DNA of 64,000 nt from Hanleya hanleyi (Eukaryota; Mollusca; Polyplacophora; Lepidopleurida; Hanleyidae). Made by a program: the position numbers and the translations under genes. The stretch lies in NCBI GenBank assembly GCA_036873755.1, contig JAVTVY010037192.1, positions 98,661-162,660 of the forward strand. Direction: 5' to 3'. Below, one piece after another: positions 45,615 through 56,472 of this stretch; within the stretch, counting starts at the first letter, position 1, and the number at the start of each line of letters is the position of its first letter. A model generated the notes under the pieces. It was not told the DNA's origin, did not search any database, and worked only from the letters and a program-made list of their open reading frames with translations.

Positions 45615-46045
45615 TTAATTATTTAGGAAAGGGATATACTAGTGGTACAAAATGATTTATGGATAGGGAAATACTAGTGGTACAAAATGATTTATGGATA
45701 GGGAAATACTAATGGTACAAAATGATTCATGGATAGGGAAATACTGGTGGTACGAAAGGATTTAGGATAGGGAAATACTAGTGGTACGAAATGATTGATG
45801 GATAAGGAAATACTGGTAGCACATACTGATTTATGGATAGGGAAATACTATGGTACAAAATGATTGATGGATAGGGAAATACTGGTGGTATAAAAGGATT
45901 TATGGACAGGGAAATACTATTGGTACAAACTGATTGATAGGTTCGGAAAGACTAGTGGTACAAATATAGTGAAACACTAGTTGTACAAAATGATTTTTGG
46001 ACAGGAAAAATACTAGTGCTAAAAACGAATCAAGGATAGAGAAAT
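45615..46045 (+). repeat. ~35 bp satellite, locus 2 (~11-12 copies)
   Basis: Units of ATGATTTATGGATAGGGAAA, TACTAGTGGTACAAA with more divergence toward the right end. Same family and same right flank as 13538-13915. Confidence 0.88.
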
Positions 46046-46189
46046 ACTAACACACATCATGGTAGCGTGTATTCTCTTGATGCCCCAATTGTAACTATGA
46101 TCAGCAGTATAACGAAGCCATATCAATGAAATCTAACGGTGTGACGTCACGGTGCTGTAAAGTGACGTCATGGAAAAAGTTCTAGTGAT

Positions 46190-46480
46190 AATTAATTTTT
46201 AACGTCGCGGTCAGCAATATTTCAGCTACATAGCGTAACAAAATTCTTGTCTAAAAATATCAACAAAACAAGTCCAAAACCCAACAATATAAAAGTGATC
46301 AACACAACACATTAGAAACCTATACATACATTAAATTTTATACGACAGACCGATTTCTCTAAAATAACCTAAAATCGAATCTTCTTATACCCGACTAAAG
46401 ATATCGTCTAAAGTAGCTGCTCGATAAAAAGAATCTCTTACAATCTTAAAATCGATACAGTCGATCAAAATATGTTTCAC
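46190..46480 (-). mobile_element. 5'-truncated Jockey-like LINE 3' tail
   Basis: Starts TTTTTAACGTCGCGGTCAGC, AATATTTCAGCTACATAGCG and continues into AAGATATCGTCTAAAGTAGC, GATAAAAAGAATCTCTTACA. Collinear with 15030-15340 and the complement of 53550-53810. Confidence 0.78.
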
Positions 46481-47099
46481 TGCGAGATCTTCGTTGCGTG
46501 GAATACACCTCAGGGCTGGTTCTTTTTTTTTGTAAATGTTCGCGAGTTAATAGTGTATAACAATGGCATTATGCAATGGCGGTGGAAAATCGTGTCACTT
46601 AAAGTCTGTTAAATATGTGTAATAGGGTTTTCAGAGAAGATTCTGGTAGATATTTTAAAAGTCGAGAATGAATATTATCAGGGCCTGCAGCAGATTAGTT
46701 AGCTTCTTTGAGAGAAACATGAAGTCCATCAATTGAAAACAGAGCATCGTGGAAGAACATTTAATTTCATTCTTCTCTTCTGTTTTTTTGTAAACTTTGA
46801 CAGATGACAAATGACAAAAAATATCTTCTAATAATGGGCTCTCCTAATCACTCGTTTTAAATTATTTCCAATGTACAGTAACAAGTTTGGTGACAAAAAT
46901 TGAAGCATTATGTTGTACTAGTTAAATGTGTGGACACAAATATGGTACATGCAAAAATTTTAGGATGAATCATATGATGTAGAATAGAATGATTTAATAG
47001 CAAAATTAAAGAAAAATGTTGTCCTTCATTCAATGAGAATCTTGAATGGACCAGGCTTTCTTGTATCAGGGAACCTTCAAAATTCACACTGAAACATGC

Positions 47100-47762
47100 A
47101 ACCAAGGGTTCCCGATGGGCATAGATAACAGTGCAAAAGCTGAGCCATCAATAAATAATATAAAAAAAAAAAAAAAATCATGAAATCATCACAGCCATCT
47201 GAAAATCTAATCATGTCATCAGTCAACATTCAGGAAGCTCTCACCAAAGTTTTGTCAAGCCCGACTTGATAGATCTGCAGATATTCAGCGGACAAGAACA
47301 TGTTGATGGGCAAAGATAACAGTGCAAAAGCTGAGCCATCAATAAATAATAAAGAATAATAAAAATCACGAAATCACCATAGCCATCTGAAAATCTAATC
47401 ATTTCATCAGTCAACATTCAGGAAGATCTCACCAAAGTTTTGTCAGGCCCGACTTGATAGATCTGCAGATATTCAGCGGACAAGAACATGTTGATGGGCA
47501 TAGATAACACTGCAAAAGCTGAGCCATCAATAAATAATAAAAAAAATAAAAATCACGAAATCATCATAGCCATCTGAAAATCTAATCATTTCATCAGTCA
47601 ACATTCAGGAAGCTCTCACCAAAGTTTGGTCAGGCCCGACTTCATAGATCTGCAGATATTCAGCGGACAAGAACATGTTGACGGACGGACGCTAGGACGG
47701 ACGGACGGACGTACGTACATGGCAACGACAAGACCCCACAGCCCTATGGGCTGAGGGGTCAC
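47100..47762 (-). mobile_element. Pearl/Helentron-type non-autonomous element 2
   Basis: The mirror arrangement of element 1: a ~188 bp tandem core (units starting GATGGGCA at 47114, 47305 and 47493), then (GGAC)n at ~47690-47715, then GGCAACGACAAGACC and an end hairpin at 47733-47761 (13 bp arms, one mismatch: GACCCCACAGCCC against GGGCTGAGGGGTC). The core has no sequence match to element 1, so it is a different subfamily. The far end is not defined. Confidence 0.68.
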
Positions 47763-47953
47763 AACTCAACAATGTCAAAGAGACATCCACCATAGGCAAC
47801 TATAAGTATATATATCCGCATCGCATCGTATTAAAACATTTAACAATGAAGAAACGGTCCACACAAACATGTGAAGAGCTCCATACTATCTCCAGTATGC
47901 TACAAAATCATAGCACACTCACGGGGACCTAATAATTTGTACCAAGACTGGAG

Positions 47954-49267
47954 AAATTACAAGCGTCTAGTCCGTCATTCATAATCCAGCCGTCGTCCAT
48001 TAGAGAATATCCGCGTCCATAATCCAAAGACCTATTCCATTTCCATATAACAGTATTAGCACCAAATTCAAAAAGACAAAAGTATACATAAACATAGGCT
48101 TGTTTCCTGCAAGAGAGAAGCGGTCAACAGTTTTCAATGATGCCGGCAAGACATCATGATGTTCCAAAATATCAAATCCGTATCGCTGATCAGTATTCTT
48201 AATCCATAATATTCGTTATAGAGTCGTCATCTAAAAATGATGTACTCAGTCACGCTTTGATTGTGACTGTTCATATGAGTACCATGAGGATCTTGAAGTA
48301 CATGGGTTCATACGGCCCCTAGCCCCGGGTTAAGCGGAATTAGACACAAGTTACGAAACGTAGCGCCATAGATCTTGCACGCTACGTTCGTATTTTGCTA
48401 TCAGCATGCGATATGTATCGCCAAATTTGAGAAACTTTGAGTGGAGGCGCTTGGTGGAATAGCCCTGTTTTATAAGTTTCTGCAACAGTGTTTTGTGACG
48501 TTGATTAAAATCATCACATTTAACACAGGATCTAGCAAATGCTACTAAGCGAGATATGTATACGCCATATGCAGGTCCCACTGGAATATTACTGTCCAGA
48601 AAGGGATAGTTTACGATGTCGAAATTGTAATCATCTCTTTTGTCATAAAGTCGACGAGAGAGAATGCCCGCTTCATTTTTATAGAGATAGAGATCTAAAT
48701 ATGATGTGCCTGTAGGGCTATCTGTAGTTTCCTTCAAATCCAGTGAAGGTGGATATATATCCTTCACTGCGTCATTTATATAGCGATTATCCACAGCGAG
48801 AAGATCGTCTATATAGCGTTTGGTGAATGAGAAGGAACGGGCTTTGAATGGATCGGTTTTTGAAAGCGCCTGCATATAGTCATATTCATAAGAGAACAGA
48901 TACAGGTCAGCCAACAGGGGTGCACAATTAGTACCCATTGGAATACCTATATGCTGCTGATATATTGTGTTGCCAAATTTCACATAGATATTTTAATGAG
49001 AAATTCAAGCAACTCTATAAACAAAGAAACATCCCATGAATGATATCTCTTGTATGTAGTAGAGCTAAAGAATGCTTTATGGCTTCCGACATTAATATAT
49101 CTACGATCAGTTTTCTTGAACACAGATACTATTAATGAACTTAGACGGTCAATAAGGTCCTGATGAGGGATTGTAGTATAGAGAGTCGAGAAATCCCATG
49201 TGGATACATGTCTGTACGGTATGTGATCTTTAGCATCAAGTTCTTCCGTAAGACATTTCCGTAACAC
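47954..49267 (-). mobile_element. 5'-truncated Penelope-like retroelement
   Basis: Bounded by the conserved 3' terminus (ATTACAAGCGTCTAGTCCGT on the + strand) and an abrupt break after CATTTCCGTAAC. The unfilled site is seen in the sister copy at ~56655-56665 (GACTAGGGAAACACTTAAC). It contains the reverse transcriptase and a ~390 bp conserved 3' region. Confidence 0.82.
48351..49267 (-). pseudogene. Penelope-like reverse transcriptase (one frameshift, 5'-truncated)
   Basis: Two overlapping frames. The upstream one (49267-48980) has WDFSTLYTTIPH, a palm/finger motif of this family. The downstream one (48983-48351, 210 codons) has QHIGIPMGTNCAPLLADLYL and the catalytic YIDDLL, then a C-terminal part (SYLDLYLYKNEAG, YDKRDDYNFDIVNYPF, GYSTKRLHSKFLKF). 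They are separated by a single-base deletion near 48990. I assign it to the Penelope-like group from the motif set; no GIY-YIG endonuclease follows. The enzyme would copy element RNA into DNA; this copy cannot. Confidence 0.75.
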
Positions 49268-49501
49268 TTAACGAATGAAAAGATGTGGCAAAATTAAAGG
49301 CGTGATAATGTCCACAAAATTTAAAATTGAAATAGCAACACAATATTCACACGTATCATATCACCTAAAGTTGGGAAGCTATAAAAATAGCTTCATTAAC
49401 TTTGCATTTCTACAGACAAGTTGACGCGTCCGAAAACGCGTCGAGTGCAGTCAATATGTCATACAGTAATCCATGTAAATACCATATTTCCCGTAGTAAT
49501 A

Positions 49502-49753
49502 CTACATCAAAAATATATTAATGGTAGCATTTGCTCTTGCCTTCATTGTCGTCTGGGCCGTGGATGAAATGCTTTTCATGGAATTGAAGATCCCCAAAGT
49601 CATATGCGATAGCACCACGCTTTGTCCTGGAATAGGCGGTTCGAGATCCGCTGTTAGTCTCATTAACTGTGCAATAATATTTTTCGCATTATTTTTATCC
49701 TGTAGGTTAATCTGTCTCCTCTGCCAATCCTTGCCCGACATCAGCTCAGATAC
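49502..49753 (-). other. Exon-like ORF of unknown function in duplication copy C1
   Basis: 83 codons open after a pyrimidine-rich TTCTCCTGCTCTTATTTTGAAG, beginning VSELMSGKDWQRRQINLQDK and ending INIFLM-stop. The sister copy (57149-56906) is frameshifted by one extra A in an A-run but otherwise similar. Upstream a hydrophobic stretch (NLICLALWVIVAANIAF) ends at CTCTAG|GTATGT, a good donor, but joining it here gives a phase mismatch and a stop. No family recognised. Confidence 0.35.
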
Positions 49754-50403
49754 CTTCAAAATAAGAGCAGGAGAAATGACGAACTACACTGCGATCACAG
49801 TTTCGTGCGATTCGCTCTCCATTACCAACATTGTCCTTACTTAATATGTACTTAATAGGCTGCACATACCTAGAGAAAGCTATATTCGCCGCCACAATGA
49901 CCCACAACGCCAGGCAGATTAGATTCCCCACCCCAAAAATTTCAACATATATTTTTTAGAATGCCTTGGCAAATTACCACATTCCGCTCGACACATCACA
50001 GCCAATATGTTTCACGAGCAATTAATCTGGCTCGGATTTTTCTTTCCTATGAAATTTCAAATGGTGAGTTTTTTTTATATATTTAAATCTTGAATATTAT
50101 AGAAACATTTATCGTCCAGTCAGGAATAATGACCAATCAAATTTTCACCGGAAATCCGATTTTGTTGCACAAGACAAAGCTGTTGCACAGCCGCATATAT
50201 TTCTTAACCTGTATTGATTGTGTCCGGCTTTTCTCCTGTCTATTCTCTTCAACATACATGCCCTAATATTTTCTTACTTGTATAGTTCTGTATGTAGACT
50301 TTGTAATTTTCAGGTTTAACATGTGCTCTGCTAAGCCAAACTTCCGTAGAGAGTAACGTAGATTATGTCCTGTACAATTTTGCTAATTCCTTCGTGGGAT
50401 AAA

Positions 50404-50691
50404 CTACTGTTCTCTTATTGTATTACATTTCCTTCTTAACTGTATTTCATCCTCGTGTACTATACCTTCATTTATGAGCAAACGAAATATACACATTTTG
50501 TGGAAATAATTAATGTTATACCGTTTCAGTAATTGAGGAACGTATAGTTCACTCACGGATGGAACAATTCCGCCAATGTTCATTCGCCTTGGTGGCACGG
50601 TGGCCAGTGCCTCGGCAATTGTGCAACTTTGCGGGTGCAAGACATCCAACTCCTTGCTGCTGCTCGTTTTGAATTCATTTTGCGGAAAATA
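50404..50691 (-). other. Exon-like ORF of unknown function, 95 codons
   Basis: Follows a strong acceptor (CATTTCTTTCTTCACAG) and stays open to a stop: YFPQNEFKTSSSKELDVLHP ... PPRRMNIGGIV ... YVPQLLKRYNINYFHKMCIF ... EDEIQLRRK. The sister copy at 58141-57853 keeps the acceptor but has an 11 bp deletion shifting its frame. Amino-acid differences between copies are frequent, which argues against strong constraint. Not recognised; may be a fragment of a host gene or a repeat-encoded protein. Confidence 0.4.
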
Positions 50692-50745
50692 CTGTGAAGA
50701 AAGAAATGTTCTACATTGCAGAAAACCTTATCATATCAGATTCAT

Positions 50746-51119
50746 ACATTATGTTTTTCAAAGAAAATAGGCGGGCTCCTGAAAATGATTTTTTTTACAT
50801 GTTAACAGTTAAAAGTAAATTCGGAAATAAGCAGGGTCTACGCTTGTATTACAAGGCCGATCTGAAAAGTATGACAAATTGTGAACAAGCAAAACCTTAT
50901 GACCGATATTTTCTTCTACGAAGGTCTTACAACCCAATATAAATCCTAATTTGCGCTATCAGGTATCAATTGATATGAAATTACTCGATCACTTGATCAG
51001 CGCGTCTTTAATAAACATGCGTCCATGACCTTCAATGCTTGAAACTATACCCAGACATTGTCCGATAACTCATTTCCTAAGCCTAATTTTTTGGCATAAA
51101 TAAATTTTTATCACTTTCT
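50746..51119. other. No gene seen
   Basis: Junction between duplication copy C1 and the LINE. No repeat or gene recognised. Confidence 0.4.
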
Positions 51120-51174
51120 TCGCCGTCTTATCAAGCTCATTATTAGTTATCATCAAAATTTATAGAAATTTACT

Positions 51175-51950
51175 GATATTCAAGCTGGTTTTCGTAAAAA
51201 TAGAAGTACCATTGACCATTTAGTCAGATTAGATTCCTATGTCAAGAATGCTTTTGCCAGAATGTACATGTAGTTTCCATCTGTTTTGATTTAGAAAAAG
51301 CCTATGATACTACATGGAAGTACGGGATTCTAAAAGACCTTCATACTATGGGATTAAAGGGCCGTTTGCCCATTTTCATATCCAACTTTTTGAATGATAG
51401 ACAATTCCAGGTTCGGTTGGGTACAACCATGTCTGATCATTTCGACCAAGATCAGTGTGTCCCACAGGGCAGTATTTTGTCTACTACTCTGTTTAGTATC
51501 AAGATCAACAGCTTAGCGGAAGTTTTGAATAAATCAATAGATGGTTCACTCTTTGTAGACGATTTCAACATTTCGTGCAGTGGAAAAAGTATACACAATA
51601 TTGAGAGAACATTACAAATTTGTCTGAATAGAATTCAGGAATGGTGTCTAGAAAATGACTTCAAATTCTCCAGAGTTAAAACAAATTGTATACACTTTTC
51701 CAGAAAATATTTGCAGCACACAGATCCAGTACTAACATTACATGGAACTGAGATCAAAGTGGTAACACTAACATTCAAATCGCATATAAATTGCTTGAAA
51801 GCTAAGTGCACGAAAGCTCTTGATTTGGTGAAGGTAGTTGCCAACTATAAGTGGGGAGGAGATCAGCAAACACTTCTCCATTTATATCGATCACTTGGTC
51901 GTTCCAAACTTGATTATGGCTCTATTGTTTACAACGATGCAAGCAATTAC
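51175..51950 (+). pseudogene. LINE reverse transcriptase domain
   Basis: Starts with QAGFRKNRSTIDHLVRL (finger motif), then a short frameshifted stretch with DLEKAYD-like remains (~51290), then an open frame from 51348: LKGRLPIFISNFLNDRQFQV, VPQGSILSTTLF (motif B) and LFVDDFNI, where FVDD is the catalytic motif (canonical FADD). The frame runs to SKLDYGSIVYNDASN, where the Penelope-like copy interrupts it. It would prime cDNA synthesis at a nicked target. Confidence 0.88.
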
Positions 51951-52474
51951 AAGCGTCTAGTCCGTCATTCATAATCCAGCCGTCGTCCATTAGAGAATAT
52001 CCGCGTCCATAATCCAAAGACCTATTCCATTTCCATATAACAGTATTAGCACCAAATTCAAAAAGACAAAAGTATACATAAACATAGGCTTGTTTCCTGC
52101 AAGAGAGAAGCGGTCAACAATTTTCAATGATGCCGGCAAGACATCATGATGTTCCAAAATATCAAATCCGTATCGCTGATCAGTATTCTTAATCCATAAT
52201 ATTCGTTATAGAGTCGTCATCTAAAAATGATGTACCTCAGTCACGCTTTGATTGTGACTGTTCATATGAGTACCATGAGGATCTTCAAGTACATGGGCTC
52301 ATACGGCCCCTAGCCCCGGGTTAAGCGGAATTAGACACATGTTACGAAACGTAGCGCCATAGATCTTGCACGCTACGTTCGTATTTTGCTATCAGCATGC
52401 GATATGTATCGCCAAATTTGAGAAACTTTGAGTGGAGGCGCTTGGTGGAATAGCCCTGTTTTATAAGTTTCTGT
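51947..52474 (-). mobile_element. Penelope-like fragment nested in the LINE
   Basis: Begins AATTACAAGCGTCTAGTCCG, the family's 3' terminus, and continues with near identity to 47957-48480, including the last ~45 codons of the reverse transcriptase. It stops at TTATAAGTTTCTG. The LINE coding sequence resumes immediately (SNLAKLDPILHQG...), so the insertion point is precise. Confidence 0.88.
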
Positions 52475-53684
52475 CAAACTTGGCAAAGCTAGATCCTATT
52501 CTCCATCAAGGACTAAGACCTTCCATCAAGGACTAAGGCCTTGCCTTGGAGCGCTCAGAACATCCCCTAAAGAAATCTTATATGTCGAAGCAGATGAATT
52601 TTCTTTAGAACTTCGACGAATTAAACTATCAGTGCAATATATCACAAAATTGCGATCGAATCCTTCATATAACTGTGTTTTCAAACCTCAGTTCGTAGAT
52701 CTTTATTTGAAGAAACCCTCCATTATTCCACCACTTGGAATTCGTATGAAACCACACATTGTAGCAGCTGGTATTAAACTTAGTCAAATATTACCTAACA
52801 AGCTCTTACCAATTCCACCATGGCAGTTAGCTCAACCAGAAGTAGGTATTTCTCTAACGAAATATAACAAAGCCGACACGAGCCAGCTCTTGTATACACA
52901 AGAATTTGGTCTACTGAGAGAGAAAAACAGATCGCATCAGGCCATTTATACAGATTGTTGTAAAGATGGTGAGAGAGTAGCATGTGCTACTATCTTTAGG
53001 TTCAAAACTAAAACCTGTCGACTACCAGGTAAAAGCTATTGGTTCCACTAAAAGGAGAAAATATGTCATATTTTCCGATTCACTGTCATGCCTCCAAGTG
53101 ATTAAAAGTGGAACTTCGACTCATCCCACTATCTTGAGTATTCTACAACTACGTGACTAGATTTGATCAACAGATTGATATTGTGTTCTGTTGGATGCCT
53201 AGTCACGTTGGCATCAAAGGTGATACTGAGGCTGATAGGATGGCTAAGGCAGCCCTTGATGATGAGATTTATCCTGTTGGAATTCCGTATAGCGATTTCA
53301 GGTCCTCTATCTGTACTTATGTGAGATGGGTGTTTCAATCTTTATGGGATGCTGTGAATAATAATAAACTTCAGGAGTTCAAAACAACTGTAGGCTATAC
53401 TCATCTGAACAGCCAGAAACGTTTCGGTCAAACCATGATCAGGCGATGTAGAATCTGCCATACGCGATTATCTCACGAACATTTACTAAAAAAGAGTCAG
53501 TCCCAATTTGTGCCATGCCATGACGATCTCACGGTGAAACATATTCTTATCGAATGCATAGATTTTAAGATTGTAAGAGATGCTTTTTATCGAGCGACTA
53601 CTTTGGAAGATCTTTTTAGTCAGGTGAGGGAAGATTGCATCTTGGGTTATTTGAGAGAAATCGGGCTGTTACATAAGTTTTAAT
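52475..53684 (+). pseudogene. LINE C-terminal half with RNase H-like domain
   Basis: The conserved HQGLR lead is followed by a 26 bp internal duplication (CCATCAAGGACTAAG twice at ~52493-52530), then an open frame 52632-53051 with QAIYTDCCKDGERVACAT (the YTDGS position of RNase H, Gly to Cys). Frame breaks follow, then VIFSDSLSCLQVI (~53062) and 53153-53683 with DIVFCWMPSHVGIKGDTEAD, the WIPSHVGIxGNExAD motif of Jockey-type RNase H. The end carries CRICHTRLSHEHLL and VKHILIEC, a zinc-finger-like pattern. Confidence 0.85.
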
Positions 53685-53815
53685 GTGTGTATGTTTTAAT
53701 GTGTTGGATTACTAAGTTAGTGACTTCAGTACTTATAATTTTGTTTGATCGTCGCTATATAGCTGAAATATTGCTGAACGCGACATTAAACCTTAATTCT
53801 CTCTTTCTCTCCCTA

Positions 53816-55255
53816 TATTAGGCGTAAAACACAGTATTCTTTTGGAAGCTTCTCTGGGTTCTCGTATCCTCAATCGCAAATTTTAGATTTATTGACTGGA
53901 ATGTATTAGATAATTATTTTTAGTTTTTTATGTGAAACACAATCTGTATAGCGTCCAAGATCTTGTTACTGTGACAGTCTTTCAATTAATACCAATCTGG
54001 GATTGCTGTTTTTAAATTATACGTCATGCACTTTCCAGATGGACAAATTCAACACTATTAGACCAATGGAAGGGTTTTGTAGGTTCTGTATTTGATACTC
54101 CAACATCACTTACGTAATTGAATTTGTCTTAAAGAATTTAGACATCAATCTTAAAACTTTTCTTAATATCTGTCAACAATTATATATAGTTTAACTATTA
54201 AGGTTTACCATTACTCCAAATATACGTACCAGTGTAATGGACACAATCTTTCCATTTTTCAGTTGAATTTTGATATTCTGTGGTAGAATTTCCTGTAACT
54301 TTTTGAACTCTCTGGAGAGACTACACACATCAACATAACGGAAAACTTGTTCTTCCGTCCTCTGAAAATAGTTTAATGCTATAATGTATTGCCTGTAGAA
54401 TTACCTGACGCATCTTTTCTCCTCGTCCTATTCTTCTAATTTTGGAACAATTAGCGGCATAGTTAACAGGCCGGCATATTTGCGACATGCTGTTCAACTA
54501 CCTATCCTGTGATTCCCTCAGATTTCTTCCCCAACAATAGTTTTTTTAATGTCGCGGACAAGGGAGCTCAAGCTGACCACAACAAGAAAGTGAAAAAAGC
54601 AAGATTGCTGTGTTGATTGTATCGGTGGCAACATTTTCCCACAAGCATGTTTCAGCCAACATTTGATTTTTTTTACTCCGGCCTTAAACCCAAGGCGTGG
54701 AAAATTATTAAATGATGTTAAATATTCCCTTCAAACATTTGTACACAGAAATTGAAAAAAAAGTTCAATAAATAGGAAACCCCATTTTTTGTTGCCCAAC
54801 ATTTTTCGCATTTTCAACTTTCCCACGGTCCTTTTCTCTGGTAATGCAAACACCACCAAAACGACCTTAATCTGACAAGCTACAAAGTCGCCAAGTTTGA
54901 CAGTTCAATATTTACTGTTCATATAAAGAGAAAACAATTGAGGTCGGATGGGCAGAATCTCACAGACAGCACGATACATTTAGCACACATGTGCATGGGA
55001 GCCTAGTATAAATTATATCAGTAATCTTGCCATAAATAGATGGTTGAACCTTTCGAATAATGCCCGAGAACAATTCTCGTTTTATTGACCAATTCATAGA
55101 AGAATAATTGTAACAAAATTATTCAACGGTATCTTCCAGAATACAATCCTCATCATGACATTCAGCTATATAGGAAAACAATCTTGCCGAATTTGTCAAT
55201 ATAAAATTATGACATTCCAGCTGCATATATGTATTACACACCAACAGTAGGTACA
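53816..55255. other. No gene seen
   Basis: AT-rich flank of the LINE without recognisable repeat or exon. Confidence 0.4.
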
Positions 55256-55518
55256 ACGAATATTATGGATTAAGAATACTGATCAGCGATACGGATTTGA
55301 TATTTTTGGAACATCATGATGTCTTGCCGGCATCATTGAAAACTGTTGACCGCTTCTCTCTTGCAGGAAACAAGAGGCTTCTCTCTTGCAGGAAACTATG
55401 ATTCTCTTTTTGAATTTGGTGCTAATACTATTATATGGAATAGGTCTTTGGATTATGGACGCGGATATTCTCTAATGGACGACGGCTGGATTATGAATGA
55501 CGGACTAGACGCTTGTAA
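55256..55518 (+). mobile_element. Penelope-like 3' fragment, + orientation
   Basis: TATTATGGATTAAGAATACT, GATCAGCGATACGGATTTGA ... GGATTATGAATGACGGACTA, GACGCTTGTAAT. The reverse complement of the other copies, ending at the same terminus. It carries an internal tandem duplication of CTTCTCTCTTGCAGGAAAC and lacks the reverse transcriptase. Confidence 0.85.
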
Positions 55519-56472
55519 TCAATGCGTTTTACTGAGAACTTACTTCTTGTCCTCTACCATCCCTTGTTACTCCGTGTTTATTGTGTCCAACACATCATTT
55601 ATCTGTCAAATATATAATAAATGATGATATAAAGGTTTCTGTGAACAGAGCATTGATTGGAACCGTTTTCTTATTCAATTATCCATATGTTTACCCATTA
55701 TCTACTGCATAATGGAAATACTTTTCTTAATGCAGTGTTCAGTTTTGTTAACAGTCTCTAGTTAAACTAACAAAGCAATATTCGGTTGAAAGCTCACGAG
55801 ACTTAACCAGGGCAATATCGAGGTCAATCTGTGGTGATGAGAAAATGAAATGGGCATTTGCCTAGCCGTTGCATTTTATACGCTCACCCAAGAGGCAGAG
55901 ATTTAATGAACTGACGATTTTCGTCGTACAGTTCCACTTTTAAGTAGATACCTTAGGAGCAGAGTATGCATAACGTACCAAAAATGTGTTCGAGGACAAA
56001 AGCTACGTCTCGCATAGTAACAGGATTAAAAACTGCTTAATGTTTTTATTGCATTCGATAGAGGGAAAAGACATTAATTGCCAAAATAGAGGACAAGGTC
56101 ACTGTGATCCCGAAAATAATTCAAACTTTTGTTTTATCTGAGTAGCGTCACTAGGGGTGGTCAAGTATCACAATTTATGCCAAGATCACCAACGTCAAAG
56201 TCCGGAATTCATTAAAGGCGAACCAAAACACCCTAGGGTCGCCTTTAAGAGAAGAAAGTACGATAATCCTGATTCTGAGTGAGATACCATTTGTTTTATG
56301 TAAAAGCCTCAAACGATTGCAAAGATTTTGGAGTCTTAAGCCCACGTCGCATACTCGAGGATTTTATGCAAATCAGATTTAGTGAGATCATCTTGTGAAC
56401 TCCTGATCATGAACTAATTTTATGCTCTAATATTCACAAAAGAACTGATAAACTTTTTCTCCCGAAAAAACT
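55519..56472. other. No gene seen
   Basis: No repeat or exon recognised before the second copy of the duplication begins at ~56473. Confidence 0.4.

Larger units (their letters stand above)
47763..50745. repeat. Second segmental duplication, copy C1
   Basis: Collinear and highly similar to 56473-58180, starting AACTCAACAATGTCAAAGAG and ending near CTACATTGCAGAAAACCTTA. The extra length is the Penelope-like insertion at 47954-49267. Confidence 0.9.
51120..53815 (+). mobile_element. Jockey-like LINE (RT + RNase H region, 5'-truncated, split)
   Basis: A non-LTR retrotransposon missing its 5' part. Order: RT fingers (~51170), RT palm, C-terminal HQGLR region (~52500), RNase H-like region (52930-53260), C-terminal zinc-type region (~53440-53560), stop at 53681, 3' UTR with the CGTCGCTATATAGCTGAAAT tail and a TCTCTTTCTCTC end. 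A Penelope-like fragment splits it at 51947-52474. Frameshifts and stops make it inactive. At least four shorter 3' copies lie in the window (3515, 7697, 15030, 46190). Confidence 0.85.
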
